Position numbers and translations under genes: made by a program
Shown here: piece after piece, positions 35,036-44,271 of the stretch
Layout: each line of letters starts with the position of its first letter
How positions within the stretch are numbered: the stretch's first letter is position 1
Notes under the pieces: model-generated
The model's input: only the letters and a program-made list of their open reading frames with translations
The model's database searches: none
What the model was told of the DNA's origin: nothing
Assembly: GCF_900199455.1 (NCBI RefSeq)
Contig: NZ_FZQR01000001.1
Coordinates: forward strand, 558,001 to 622,000
From: Mesorhizobium carmichaelinearum
GTDB taxonomy: Bacteria; Pseudomonadota; Alphaproteobacteria; Rhizobiales; Rhizobiaceae
Direction: 5' to 3'
Length of the DNA: 64,000 nt

Positions 35036-35670
35036 GACGCCCTCCTTTGGCCAAACATGTCGGGATATCCCCTGGCCAGAACCGGAGCATGATGATTGCG
35101 GCGCGAACGCACCACATCCAGCGTGTGCTCGTTGAAGGAGAGCAGCGTCGCCACGACCTGCTGATTGCCGTAGGTGCGTTGATAACCCAGCGGCGTCGCC
35201 AGGAAATGCAGTTGCAAGGCGCGCAACACCCACATTGGCTCGAACTCGATGATCACCTTGTCGACGCCGCGCTTCAGCCCCCACTCGACGAAGCCGGCGA
35301 TCAACTCGGTGCCAACGGTCGAAACGCCGCGACGGCCATCGCGGAAACCGGCAGCCACCGCATAGCGGGTCAATTCCCAGATGTTAGGACCCGATGGCGG
35401 CGTTCCTTCGGAAAGGTCGGCCAAAACCTCGGTCAGCAGATGGGGCCGCGTGGTCGGCAACATCCTTTGATAGCCCGCGACTTCGTTGCCTCTGATGACG
35501 ATCTGATGCACTGCCTCGTCATGGTCGAACTGGTCGACCTCGAATCCGTCCGGGCGCCGCAGGTCCTCCCACCCCATCTCCTCGACAAATATCTGGTAGC
35601 GCAGACGATGGACGGCCTCCCAAAGGTCGGGGCGTTCCATCAATTCTTGAGTTGTAAGACAAAAAAGCAT
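35032..35670 (-). CDS. LuxI-family acyl-homoserine-lactone synthase
   Basis: This 212-residue autoinducer synthase condenses S-adenosylmethionine with an acyl carrier to make an N-acyl homoserine lactone. The invariant residues are present: R and F in LRYQIFVEEMGW, the following W, acidic residues in EVDQFDHD, R in GYQRMLPT, and E-x-x-R in WELTRYAV. ATG at 35670 is the sensible start (a longer one at 35715 is not conserved-looking). It lies between a LuxR gene and a crotonase gene in one direction and overlaps the latter by 4 bp. Confidence 0.93.
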   Translation of the reverse strand: MLFCLTTQELMERPDLWEAVHRLRYQIFVEEMGWEDLRRPDGFEVDQFDHDEAVHQIVIRGNEVAGYQRMLPTTRPHLLTEVLADLSEGTPPSGPNIWELTRYAVAAGFRDGRRGVSTVGTELIAGFVEWGLKRGVDKVIIEFEPMWVLRALQLHFLATPLGYQRTYGNQQVVATLLSFNEHTLDVVRSRRNHHAPVLARGYPDMFGQRRAS

Positions 35671-35748
35671 GCCGTCGTCTCCTGGGTTTAAGAGGAAGAT
35701 ACGGCCGTGCTTCAACGAGAAAATTGCGTGATCGCGTAGGCAAGAATT

Positions 35749-35771
35749 CTAGATCGGCACGGCCGATCTAG
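35749..35771. promoter_or_regulatory. Perfect palindrome between luxR and luxI (lux-box-like)
   Basis: Arms CTAGATCGGC (35749-35758) and GCCGATCTAG (35762-35771) flank an ACG spacer. The palindrome covers the luxR stop codon and lies 79 bp upstream of the luxI start. The lack of a T tract argues for an operator for the LuxR protein rather than a terminator. Confidence 0.6.
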
Positions 35772-36499
35772 CTAATGTAGCCGCGCCTTATCGCTTCTGC
35801 GACAGCCTGGACCCGGTTGACGGCACCGAGTTTGCTTTTGGCGTTAAGAAGATGTTTCTCCGACGTGTGTTCGGAGATGCCGAGGATTTGCGAAATCTCC
35901 CATTCCGACTTGCCGACGGCGGCCCATTGCAGGCATTCGCGCTCGCGCGGCGTCAGTTCGATATGGTCGATGGTCTTGCCGGCCATGGTGTGGAGTTGCA
36001 TGGCGCGGCCAACGGCATAGGTCGAGACCAGCGACACCAGGCCGAATTCGGCCGCCGACAGTTCCACAGCCTCGCCACCCAGCGACACCATGACAATCTG
36101 GCCATCGAGCGTGATCAACGGGAACGCCAGCCCGTCGCGCAGCTTGAAAGCGCCGGCATCGCCCATCACTTCGCCGCTGCTCTTGTCGATGCGAATGCCC
36201 TGGGCGGCTTCGCGCCACTGGAACGGCGCCTGCAGCTGCTTCATGTGGCTGACCACCGGATCGTGGTCGACATAGTTGCGCGCCACGTAGCGCTCCAGCC
36301 ATTCGACAGGCCAGTCGCAAAGCAGCACATGCTGCTTTTGCTGCCCGGTCGGCGTGCCCGGCTGCGGAACGGTTCCAGCCATCAGCGCCGTCAGACCGAA
36401 ATCCGACGTTATGCCCAACAGCTTCTCGCAGACCGCGGCCGCCGTTCCGGCGTGTTGCAGTTGGTCTATGTATTCCAGCGTGCGATCGAACTGACCCAT
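35768..36499 (-). CDS. LuxR-family quorum-sensing regulator
   Basis: This 243-residue regulator has an N-terminal autoinducer-binding domain with the ligand-contact residues present in CDWPVEWLERYVARNYVDHDPV and FQWREA. The C-terminal helix-turn-helix is LTPRERECLQWAAVGKSEWEISQILGISEHTSEKHLLNAKSKLGAVNRVQAVAEAIRRG (shown in full only in the translation). It is the first gene of the luxR-luxI-crotonase row and is likely the receptor of the signal made next door. A CATTG-AGAT-CAATG inverted repeat at 36528-36541, just upstream, is a second operator candidate. Confidence 0.93.
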   Translation of the reverse strand: MGQFDRTLEYIDQLQHAGTAAAVCEKLLGITSDFGLTALMAGTVPQPGTPTGQQKQHVLLCDWPVEWLERYVARNYVDHDPVVSHMKQLQAPFQWREAAQGIRIDKSSGEVMGDAGAFKLRDGLAFPLITLDGQIVMVSLGGEAVELSAAEFGLVSLVSTYAVGRAMQLHTMAGKTIDHIELTPRERECLQWAAVGKSEWEISQILGISEHTSEKHLLNAKSKLGAVNRVQAVAEAIRRGYIS

Positions 36500-36527
36500 C
36501 GCAACATCAACCCCATGTTGCCTTATG

Positions 36528-36541
36528 CATTGAGATCAATG
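36528..36541. promoter_or_regulatory. Inverted repeat upstream of luxR
   Basis: CATTG-AGAT-CAATG lies 29 bp before the luxR start codon, inside a wider TGCATTG...CCATGCA symmetry. It may be the luxR promoter operator. It does not match the palindrome before luxI. Confidence 0.3.
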
Positions 36542-36729
36542 GTCCATGCATTGTTCGCACTTTGCCACCGACCGCGGATTGCAACGCGCTCATCTCCGGT
36601 TGTGGTTCTCGACCCTGGTCCCCCAACCAGAGCAGCCACCGCTGTTTGCAAACGCGCTAAAGCATACCCTGAAATCGGCGCGTTGAAATCAAAAACCATT
36701 GTGCATGTACCATTTTCGTACCAAAACCT

Positions 36730-37611
36730 GTGCGAACACGAGTGCGGCGGAGTTCTATCGTGGCGTTCCAATGGAGGTCCCTGGTGCTGGCGTCGCTGCT
36801 GATCGCGGCACTGCCATTGGCTCCTGGGGCGCGCGCGGCGGAGCCGCAGGTGCCGGTGTTGTGGGATGCCAAGGAACGGTTGCCGAAGCCCGACCTTTCG
36901 GCACTGCCACGGCTGCGATTCCTGACGACCACGGATTTTCCGCCCTTCAATTTCCTCGATGGCGCGGGAAAGCTGTCCGGTTTCCATATCGACCTGGCAC
37001 GCGCCATCTGCGCCGAACTCGGCATTGTCGACAAATGCCAGATCCAGGCATTGCCGTGGGGCGAGCTCGAAGGGGCGCTCGAGAAAGGCGAAGGCGAAGC
37101 CGTCATCGCCGGCATCGCCGCGACGCCGCAATCGCGGCAGACATACGCCTTCTCGCGCTCGTATCTGCAGTTCCCGGCGCGCTTCATCATGCCGAAGACC
37201 AAGGCGTTTGCGGAGCCGATTTTCGACAAGCTGCGCAGCAAGCGCGTCGGCGTGCTCGCCGGCTCGGCGCATGAGCGCATGCTGCGCGACTATTTCAACA
37301 CGGTCCAAATCGTCTCCTTCGACGGGCCGGAAGCCCTCTACCGCGATCTCAAGGCGGGCAAGATCGATGCGGCCTTCGGCGACGGCATGCGCTTCGCCTT
37401 CTGGCTGGGCGGCTCGGATGCGGCCGGCTGCTGCCGCTTTGCCGGCGGCCCCTATCTGGCGCCGGAATATCTCGGCACCGGCATGGCTATCGCCACACGG
37501 GCGGACAACCCGGCGCTTGCCGCCGCGATCGACTACGCGCTGCAGGAGATTTCGATGAAAGGCACCTTCGCCGAATTCTACCTGCGCTACTTCCCGGTCA
37601 GCTTTTTCTGA
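36730..37611 (+). CDS. Periplasmic substrate-binding protein, family 3
   Basis: This encodes about 293 residues with a signal peptide (hydrophobic stretch ending APGARA, about residue 36). A family 3 binding fold follows: RLRFLTTTDFPPFNFLD, GFHIDLARAICAELG, LPWGELEGALEKGEGEAVIAGIAATPQSR and a second lobe with KRVGVLAGSAHERML. The start is GTG at 36730, or possibly a later GTG at 36760. No transporter genes are adjacent. Such orphans can be binding subunits of distant ABC systems, or can deliver signals to sensor proteins. The ligand is unknown. Confidence 0.85.
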   Translation: MRTRVRRSSIVAFQWRSLVLASLLIAALPLAPGARAAEPQVPVLWDAKERLPKPDLSALPRLRFLTTTDFPPFNFLDGAGKLSGFHIDLARAICAELGIVDKCQIQALPWGELEGALEKGEGEAVIAGIAATPQSRQTYAFSRSYLQFPARFIMPKTKAFAEPIFDKLRSKRVGVLAGSAHERMLRDYFNTVQIVSFDGPEALYRDLKAGKIDAAFGDGMRFAFWLGGSDAAGCCRFAGGPYLAPEYLGTGMAIATRADNPALAAAIDYALQEISMKGTFAEFYLRYFPVSFF

Positions 37612-37648
37612 TCCGGTCCCGGTCAGTTTTTTCTAGGGCTGTCGATAT

Positions 37649-38062
37649 TCAGGTCAGCGTGCGCAGGCGCGCCTTGGCCGCGCGGCCGATGGCGGCGACG
37701 GTCAGCGTGTCGAGATCGAGCTGGCGGCGGATCAACTGCAGCACCCGCACTTCCTCCATGCGCATTTCAAGATCGACGGCGGCGACTTCGAACGCGGCGG
37801 CATAGGCAGTGTCGCGCAGACGCTCCGGCAGGGCTTCGGCAATTTGGGCCAGGACACCCTCGAGACCATCCTTCTCATGCAACTGCTTCTGACAGGCCTG
37901 AGCGACGGAAACCAGCCGGTCCTGCTTGAAATCCTCGAACACCGGCCATGAGCGGACAACGTCGCCGATCCTGGCCAGTTCGACATCGGTCATGTCGCGA
38001 TCGGAGGCCGAGGTGATGACCATCAGGTAGATCAGGGCTTCATGCGGGGTCGGCGACGGCAT
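37649..38062 (-). CDS. TerB-family (tellurite resistance-like) protein
   Basis: This 137-residue single-domain helical protein has the TerB/DjlA-like pattern: LIYLMVITSASDRDMTDVELARIGDVVRSWPVF, with an acidic metal-binding DRDMTDVE stretch, and DTAYAAAFEVAAVDLEMRMEEVRVLQLIRRQLDLD. TerB domains bind divalent metal and occur in stress-response and membrane complexes. No other ter genes are near, so tellurite resistance itself is not implied. It is divergent from lysS, with 173 bp between the two starts. Confidence 0.82.
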   Translation of the reverse strand: MPSPTPHEALIYLMVITSASDRDMTDVELARIGDVVRSWPVFEDFKQDRLVSVAQACQKQLHEKDGLEGVLAQIAEALPERLRDTAYAAAFEVAAVDLEMRMEEVRVLQLIRRQLDLDTLTVAAIGRAAKARLRTLT

Positions 38063-38235
38063 TCTTTACTCCTTGAACGGGCTTCGAAGGTAGGTAGGCG
38101 CCAGCAGCGTCGCAAGGAAAAAGCGCCCCACGCGTTGACGCTCCGGCCATGCGCGCCTAGAGGACCGGTTGAAAATCGACACTGCGGCCATACCAGCGAA
38201 CAATCTGGCCGGCGAATAATTTGGAAAACAGGACC

Positions 38236-39882
38236 ATGGCGGGATCAAACATCATCGATCTCAACCCCGAACTGCTGGCGGCCGCGACCGAGAGCAAAGC
38301 GTGGCCGTTCGAGGAAGCCAAAAAGATCATCGAGCGCTACAAGGGCAGCGACTTTCCCGAAACGATCCTGTTCGAGACCGGCTATGGCCCGTCCGGCCTG
38401 CCGCATATCGGCACGTTCGGCGAGGTGGCGCGCACCTCGATGGTGCGCCATGCGTTCCGCGTGCTGACGCAAGACAAGGTCGCGACCAAGCTCTTGTGCT
38501 TTTCCGACGATATGGACGGCATGCGCAAGATACCCGACAATGTGCCGGATCGCGCCGCGCTCGAGCCGCATCTGCACAAGCCGCTGTCTTCGGTGCCCAA
38601 TCCATTCGGCGGCGACTATGCGAGCTTTGCCGACCACAACAACGCGATGCTCTGCCGCTTCCTCGACACGTTCGGCTTCGACTACGAATTCGCCAGCGCA
38701 ACGCAGTACTACAAGTCAGGCCGTTTCGACGCGATGCTGCTCACCGCCGCCGAGCGCTACGACAAGATCATGGCGGTCATGCTGCCGACGCTCGGGCCGG
38801 AGCGGCAGGCGACCTACAGCCCGTTCCTGCCGATTTCGCCGAAGAGCGGCCGCGTGCTTTACGTGCCGATGAAGCATGTCGACGCCAAGGCCGGCACCAT
38901 CACCTTCGACGACGAGGGCACCGAGACCACGCTTTCGATCACCGGAGGCCGGGTGAAGCTGCAGTGGAAGCCGGATTTCGGCATGCGCTGGGCGGCGCTC
39001 GGCGTCGATTTCGAGATGTTCGGCAAAGACCACCAGACCAATGCCGTGGTCTACGATCGCATCTGCAACATATTGGGCGGGCGGGCGCCCGAGCATTTCG
39101 TCTACGAGCTGTTCCTCGACGAGAACGGCCAGAAGATCTCGAAGTCGAAGGGCAACGGCCTGACCATCGACGAATGGCTGACCTACGCGCCAACGGAGAG
39201 CCTTGGGCTCTACATGTACCAGCGGCCGCGGCAGGCCAAGAAGCTCTATTTCGACGTCATTCCGAGGGCGGTGGACGAATATTACACCTTCCTGGCCGCC
39301 TACCCCAGGCAGGACTGGAAGGAGCGGCTGGGCAATCCGGTCTGGCACATGCATGACGGCAATCCGCCGGCCATCGACATGCCGGTGCCGTTCTCGCTGC
39401 TGCTCAACCTGGTCAGCGCCTCCAATGCGCAGAACAAGGATGTGCTGTGGGGCTTCATCTCGCGCCACGCCACCGATGTGACGCCGAAGACGCACCCGGA
39501 GCTTGACCAGCTGGTCGGCCATGCGATCCGCTATTTCGACGATTTCGTGCGGCCGACGAAAACCTTTCGCCCGGCCGACGAGGTCGAGCGCGAAGCGCTG
39601 CAGGCCCTTGATGCAGCGCTTGGCACGCTGCCGGCGGATGCCAGCGGCGAGGCGATTCAGAACGCATCGCTCAATGTGGCGCGCAAGATCGAACGCTATC
39701 AGGACCATTCCAAGCAGAGCCCGGAAGGCGGCCCGGGCGTGTCGGGCGCCTTCTTCCAGATGATCTACCAGGTGCTCATCGGCCAGGAACGCGGCCCGCG
39801 CTTCGGCTCGTTCGCCGCGCTCTACGGCGTCGCCGAGACCCGCACGCTCATTCAGCAGGCGCTGGCTGGTCAGCTGGTTTGA
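38236..39882 (+). CDS. lysS: Class I lysyl-tRNA synthetase
   Basis: This 548-residue synthetase is of the archaeal/alphaproteobacterial class I type. The HIGH-like signature is PHIGT (residues 56-60), the second KISKSKG is near residue 302, and the length fits class I LysRS. It charges tRNA-Lys in the cytoplasm. ATG at 38236 is preferred over an in-frame TTG at 38221. Its 3' end overlaps the converging nuclease-like gene by 35 bp, an antisense overlap of coding ends. Confidence 0.95.
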   Translation: MAGSNIIDLNPELLAAATESKAWPFEEAKKIIERYKGSDFPETILFETGYGPSGLPHIGTFGEVARTSMVRHAFRVLTQDKVATKLLCFSDDMDGMRKIPDNVPDRAALEPHLHKPLSSVPNPFGGDYASFADHNNAMLCRFLDTFGFDYEFASATQYYKSGRFDAMLLTAAERYDKIMAVMLPTLGPERQATYSPFLPISPKSGRVLYVPMKHVDAKAGTITFDDEGTETTLSITGGRVKLQWKPDFGMRWAALGVDFEMFGKDHQTNAVVYDRICNILGGRAPEHFVYELFLDENGQKISKSKGNGLTIDEWLTYAPTESLGLYMYQRPRQAKKLYFDVIPRAVDEYYTFLAAYPRQDWKERLGNPVWHMHDGNPPAIDMPVPFSLLLNLVSASNAQNKDVLWGFISRHATDVTPKTHPELDQLVGHAIRYFDDFVRPTKTFRPADEVEREALQALDAALGTLPADASGEAIQNASLNVARKIERYQDHSKQSPEGGPGVSGAFFQMIYQVLIGQERGPRFGSFAALYGVAETRTLIQQALAGQLV

Positions 39883-40708
39883 GGGCGCCGTCGACCTCTT
39901 CCAGGATCGAGCCCGGCGCCTGAGGCGCCTGGGCCGGTGCGTCCGGCACCGCTGAGATGCCGGCAAGGTTCGGCGCCGATCCGAAAACGCCTTTCTTCGC
40001 GCGTTGTGCCTTTTCGCCGGCCTCGACATAGGGGCCGCCTTTGGCGGCGCGTGCCCAGCCATTGTCGACCAGCCACTGACCGACATCCTGCTTGCCGATC
40101 CGGCACTCCGCCGCGATGCGGTCGCGGCCGCCTTCGGGCGGCACGGTGCAGACCACCGCGCGGCCGCGCAGGAAGGCGCGGAACGCCGTGCGCGCACGAA
40201 TGCCGCACGGCCAGGACTTGCCATCCGTGGTGCAGGTCTCGTCCTGTGGGACGACATCAATGCCGGAAATCGCGACCGAATAGCCTTTCGCCTCGATCAG
40301 GCCGGCGGCCGTCGCGACCGGCTGGAACAGCTTCGTGCCGTTCCAGTCGTCGGGCATCTTCGGCTTGGGCGGCACGGCCAGCGCCAGCTTGCTCAGTGGT
40401 TCGCGCGGCTCGACCCGCTCGAGCTCGCCTGCGGGCAGTTCCGGCGGCGCGACGACATCCGGATCGATCGCCCGCGAATGCACCGCAGGCTTTGGCGTCG
40501 GCGGAGCGGTAGGCGCAGGAATGGCTGAGGTGGCCGGCTCTTCAGGCCCGGCATCGGTGCCTGCTTGCGAGATCGTGTCAGCGCCAGGATCGATCTGATC
40601 CACGGCAACGGTGCTCTCGCTTCCTTTCAGCGTGCGGCCGCCGGCGACGACCAGGGCGGCCATCACCGGGACCATCACAACCGCAAGGACAAGATAGGGG
40701 AGCCGCAC
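39848..40708 (-). CDS. Thermonuclease-like (SNase-fold) secreted protein
   Basis: This 286-residue protein has an N-terminal membrane anchor or signal (about 5-24) and a low-complexity Pro/Ala linker (30-95). Its C-terminal domain resembles staphylococcal nuclease-like proteins ([33 protein letters not shown] and [17 protein letters not shown]). The usual catalytic Asp/Arg/Glu set is not clearly complete, so nuclease activity is uncertain. It follows an S24 repressor gene by 9 bp, suggesting an operon. Its 3' end overlaps lysS by 35 bp. Confidence 0.7.
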   Translation of the reverse strand: MRLPYLVLAVVMVPVMAALVVAGGRTLKGSESTVAVDQIDPGADTISQAGTDAGPEEPATSAIPAPTAPPTPKPAVHSRAIDPDVVAPPELPAGELERVEPREPLSKLALAVPPKPKMPDDWNGTKLFQPVATAAGLIEAKGYSVAISGIDVVPQDETCTTDGKSWPCGIRARTAFRAFLRGRAVVCTVPPEGGRDRIAAECRIGKQDVGQWLVDNGWARAAKGGPYVEAGEKAQRAKKGVFGSAPNLAGISAVPDAPAQAPQAPGSILEEVDGALKPADQPAPAE

Positions 40709-40717
40709 CAGCCCGGC

Positions 40718-41356
40718 CTACTGGCTTGCCCAGACAATCCGGGCCACCCATTCGACATCGCGCATGGGGATGTCGCGGTCGGGATGATCGGGATTGAGCG
40801 AGACCAGCGCGATCGACTTCACGGTCTGGCGCTCGAGCACCTTGGCCATCACCTCGCCTGACGTGGTCTTGACGACGACGCGATCGCCCTTGCGGGTGAC
40901 CGCGCCCGGCTCGACGATGAGGACGTCGCCATTGCGATAGAGCGGCAGCATGGAATCGCCCTGCACCTGCAGCGCATAGGAGCTTTCGGTCGATTGCGCC
41001 GGCAGTTCGACCAGATCCCAGCCTTGCCCCGCCGGAAAGCCGGCATCGTCGAAGAAGCCGCCAGCACCGGCCTGGGCAAAGCCAAGCAAAGGCACGGCTC
41101 GTCTGGGAGCGGGCGATGCGCCCATGCGGCCTTCGATCAGCCCGGTGAATTCGTCGAGTGACGCCCCCGTCGCCTCGATGATCTTGGCCAGCGATTCGGT
41201 CGAAGGCCAGCGCGGCCGACCGTCGGAAGACAAGCGTTTCGACTTGTTGAAGGCGGTCGAATCGAGCCCCGCGCGCCTTGCCAGGCCTGACGCCGAAAGC
41301 GAATAACGCTCGGCGAGAGCATCGATGGCAGCCCAGACGCGGTCGTGCGAGAGCAT
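40718..41356 (-). CDS. S24 (LexA/CI-like) repressor-protease
   Basis: This 212-residue protein has a helix-turn-helix in the first 75 residues (SLSASGLARRAGLDSTAFNKSKR, in the style of phage C repressors) and a C-terminal S24 peptidase domain. The catalytic pair fits: S135 in QGDSMLP and K172, which keeps the LexA spacing of 37 residues, with an AG pair around residue 96 as a possible self-cleavage site. AAGGAG sits 8-13 bp before the ATG. Such proteins respond to DNA damage or act as prophage-type repressors. No prophage genes surround it, so a host regulator is likelier. Confidence 0.85.
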   Translation of the reverse strand: MLSHDRVWAAIDALAERYSLSASGLARRAGLDSTAFNKSKRLSSDGRPRWPSTESLAKIIEATGASLDEFTGLIEGRMGASPAPRRAVPLLGFAQAGAGGFFDDAGFPAGQGWDLVELPAQSTESSYALQVQGDSMLPLYRNGDVLIVEPGAVTRKGDRVVVKTTSGEVMAKVLERQTVKSIALVSLNPDHPDRDIPMRDVEWVARIVWASQ

Positions 41357-41482
41357 GTCGTGCTCTCCTTCGAGACAGGAAAAAATGCCTTTTCCTTCTA
41401 GTCTCTGCATCCCGGTTTGTCCACCGGACACGCTCTAACGGCATACCTTCGTGAAGGCTGCGGAAATGATGATTTCCGCTGG

Positions 41483-42028
41483 TCAGCCGGCCCCCTTGGT
41501 CAAGCCGCGCAGCCCCTGGTGCGACGTCATGAATATCCGTTCCGCCTCTGTCGGCGAACGCGGGTTCACCGAGCGGCCAAGCGCGGCGACGACCTCGTCA
41601 ATATCGAGGAAGCGGCGGGCCTTGCGGTCGTAGACTCCGGCCGTCGTCAGGATCAAGGCGGCCGTCTCGCCATTGTCGAAGACGAAACGGTGCTTGCCGA
41701 TGACCTGGCTGCCTTCCCAGGTTTCGATCGAGGAGACCACTTCGAAGCGGCGCCACAGCCTGATCTCGCGCGCATAGACCGCCTGCAGCCCACCCATCAT
41801 CGGCGCCCAGCCATTCTTGCGCGCCAGCGTGATCAGGCCGGCGCGGACGAACAGGTCGATGCGGCCGAGGTCGGCCAGCATCATGTAGCGGGCATTGTTG
41901 AGATGGATGTTGAAATCGATGTCGGTCGGCAGGCAGCGAAAGGCCAGCCGGCTTTCACCGCCCATCATATAGGGGCCACGGCTGCGCGCCGTGGCCAGCA
42001 TGCGCGCCATGCGCGCCCAGACATACAT
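41483..42028 (-). CDS. Acyl-CoA thioesterase (hotdog fold)
   Basis: This encodes 181 residues. The core carries the 4HBT hotdog features: LPTDIDFNIHLNNARYMMLADLGRIDLF, where the D-x-N-x-H-x-N pattern fits the thioesterase active-site helix, followed by a long strand region RFEVVSSIETWEGSQVIGKHRFVFDNG. Such enzymes release CoA from acyl-CoA. It lies 9 bp after the fadJ-like gene on the same strand and is the last gene of the beta-oxidation operon. It may recover CoA when acyl chains accumulate. Confidence 0.88.
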   Translation of the reverse strand: MYVWARMARMLATARSRGPYMMGGESRLAFRCLPTDIDFNIHLNNARYMMLADLGRIDLFVRAGLITLARKNGWAPMMGGLQAVYAREIRLWRRFEVVSSIETWEGSQVIGKHRFVFDNGETAALILTTAGVYDRKARRFLDIDEVVAALGRSVNPRSPTEAERIFMTSHQGLRGLTKGAG

Positions 42029-42037
42029 GACCTGCCG

Positions 42038-44257
42038 TCAGGCGGCCTGCTTCACGTCGCCCTTGGCGTAAGGGTCGAAGCGTTCGTAGAAGGTCTCACC
42101 CTTCTCGGCCATGTCGAGCAGCAGCTTGGGCGCCTTGAACTCGGCGCCATATTTCTTCTGCAGTCCCTTGGCGATCTTGACGAAGCGCTTGGCGCCGATG
42201 CCGTCGATATAGGAGAGCGCGCCGCCGGTATAGGGCGCGAAACCGAAGGCCAGGATCGAGCCGACATCGGCCTCGCGCGGGTCGGTGACGATGCCTTCCT
42301 CCATCACGCGGGCCGCTTCCAGGGCGATGGTGATCAGCAGGCGCTGCTGCAGTTCCCCGTAATCGACCTCCTCGGCCGCTAGCTGCGGATAGAGGTCCTT
42401 CAATCCCGGCCACAGCTTCTTCTTGGCGGGCTTCGCTGGATAATCGTAAAAACCCTTGCCGTTCTTGCGGCCGAAGCGGCCATGGTCGTCGACCATGGTG
42501 TTGATCAGCGCCATCTGCTTGGGGTCGACGGCCTTGTCGCCGAGATCCCTGATGGTCTGCTTCATGATCTTCTGGGCAAGGTCGATCGCCGTCTCGTCGG
42601 TCAGCGCCAGCGGACCGACCGGCATGCCGGCGGCCTTCGCCGCATTCTCGATCATCGGCGCGGGCACGCCCTCGATCAGCATCTTGTAGGCTTCCGACAT
42701 GTAGCGCAGCACGCAGCGGTTGACATAGAAGCCGCGCGTGTCGTTGACGACGATCGGCGTCTTCTTGATGGCGCGGACGAAATCGATCGCGGTCGCCAGC
42801 GCCTTGTCGCCGGTCTTCTTGCCCAGAATGATCTCGACCAGCATCATCTTGTCGACTGGCGAGAAGAAGTGGATGCCGACAAAATTCTTCGGCCGCGCCG
42901 AATTCTTCGCCAGCGAGGTGATCGGGATGGTCGAGGTGTTGGACGCGAAGATCGCCGACGACTTCAGCACGGCCTCCGCCTGTTCGGTGGCAGCCTTCTT
43001 GACGGCCGAATCCTCGAACACCGCCTCGACGACGAGGTCGCAGCCGGCGAGATCGGCATAGTCGGCTGTCGGCGTGATCAGCGACAGGAGCTTCTCCCGC
43101 TCCTCGGGCTTGGCGCGGCCCTTCTTGACCTGATCCGAGACCAGGCTGTCGGAATGCGCCTTACCCTTGGTGGCGGACTCGATATCGCGGTCGAGCAGAA
43201 CCACCGGAATACCGGCCTTGGCCGTGACATAGGCGATGCCGGCGCCCATGAAGCCGGCGCCGAGAATGCCGATCTTCTTGAATTTGGTTTCCGGCACACC
43301 GGCCGGACGGCGGGCACCCTTGTTCAGTTCCTGCAGCGAGACGAACAGCGAGCGGATCATCGCCGCCGCTTCCCTGGTCTGCATGATCTCGGTGAAATAG
43401 CGCTGCTCGATCCTGAGCGCGGTGTCGAACGGCACCAGCAGGCCTTCATAGACACATTTCAGGATCGCGGCGGCGGCCGGATAATTGCCATAGGTCTCGC
43501 GACGCAGGATGGCGATTGCCGGCGGCCACAGATTGAAGCCGGCGGGCGAATAGATCTGGCCACCGGGCAGCTTGAAGCCCTTCTCGTCCCAGGGCTGGAC
43601 GGCCTTCAGGCCGTTCCTGATCATGGCCTTTGCGGTCTCGATCAGCTTGGCCGGCTCGGCGATCTCGTGGATCAGCCCCATGGCCTTCGCCTTCTGCGGC
43701 GACAGATTCTGGCCCGAGGTCAGCATCTGCAGCGCCTGCTGCTGATCGGTCAGCCGCGGCACACGCTGGGTGCCGCCGGCGCCGGGGAAGATGCCGACCT
43801 TGACTTCCGGCAAGGCCATCTTGACCTTGTCTGAATCAGCAGCGACACGGCCATGGCAGGCCAACGACAATTCGAAGGCGCCGCCCATGCAGGTGCCGTT
43901 GATCGCCGATACCCAGGGTTTGCCCGATGTTTCGAGCTTGCGCCACAGGCCGCCCATGCGGCCGGCATTGTCGAAAAGCAGCTTTGCCGCCTTCTCCGGA
44001 TCCTTGCCTTTCTCCTTGGCAAAGACCGCCAGCATCTTCTGCAGCATGGTGAGATCGGCGCCGCCGGAAAAGCTGTCCTTGCCCGAGGTGATCACCGCGC
44101 CCTTGATGCCGGCGTCGGCCACCACCTGGTCGATGATCTTGTCGAGTTCGCTCATCACCTCCTCGGTGAAGACGTTCATAGAGCGGTCTGGGCTGTTCCA
44201 GGTGACCAGCGTGATGCCGTCCGCGTCGGTGTCGAGGGTGAAATTGGTGTAGCTCAT
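42038..44257 (-). CDS. fadJ: Fatty-acid oxidation multifunctional enzyme (enoyl-CoA hydratase / 3-hydroxyacyl-CoA dehydrogenase)
   Basis: This 739-residue two-domain enzyme has an N-terminal crotonase domain (about 1-300) with SGGADL and [36 protein letters not shown], including the catalytic glutamates. The C-terminal NAD-binding domain starts near residue 330 ([24 protein letters not shown]) and ends with the 3HCDH repeats. It performs the second and third steps of beta-oxidation. It lies 14 bp after the thiolase gene, which would form the matching complex. The hydratase half also carries isomerase-type activity in the family. Confidence 0.93.
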   Translation of the reverse strand: MSYTNFTLDTDADGITLVTWNSPDRSMNVFTEEVMSELDKIIDQVVADAGIKGAVITSGKDSFSGGADLTMLQKMLAVFAKEKGKDPEKAAKLLFDNAGRMGGLWRKLETSGKPWVSAINGTCMGGAFELSLACHGRVAADSDKVKMALPEVKVGIFPGAGGTQRVPRLTDQQQALQMLTSGQNLSPQKAKAMGLIHEIAEPAKLIETAKAMIRNGLKAVQPWDEKGFKLPGGQIYSPAGFNLWPPAIAILRRETYGNYPAAAAILKCVYEGLLVPFDTALRIEQRYFTEIMQTREAAAMIRSLFVSLQELNKGARRPAGVPETKFKKIGILGAGFMGAGIAYVTAKAGIPVVLLDRDIESATKGKAHSDSLVSDQVKKGRAKPEEREKLLSLITPTADYADLAGCDLVVEAVFEDSAVKKAATEQAEAVLKSSAIFASNTSTIPITSLAKNSARPKNFVGIHFFSPVDKMMLVEIILGKKTGDKALATAIDFVRAIKKTPIVVNDTRGFYVNRCVLRYMSEAYKMLIEGVPAPMIENAAKAAGMPVGPLALTDETAIDLAQKIMKQTIRDLGDKAVDPKQMALINTMVDDHGRFGRKNGKGFYDYPAKPAKKKLWPGLKDLYPQLAAEEVDYGELQQRLLITIALEAARVMEEGIVTDPREADVGSILAFGFAPYTGGALSYIDGIGAKRFVKIAKGLQKKYGAEFKAPKLLLDMAEKGETFYERFDPYAKGDVKQAA

Positions 44258-44271
44258 CGGTTCTCTCCCCG

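Noticed and set aside
36528..36541. A shared operator between luxR and luxI
   Set aside because: The inverted repeat before luxR (CATTG/CAATG) does not match the palindrome before luxI, so one common box is not supported.
37649..38062. A tellurite resistance cluster
   Set aside because: Only a TerB-domain protein is present, with no terA, C, D, E or Z gene near it.
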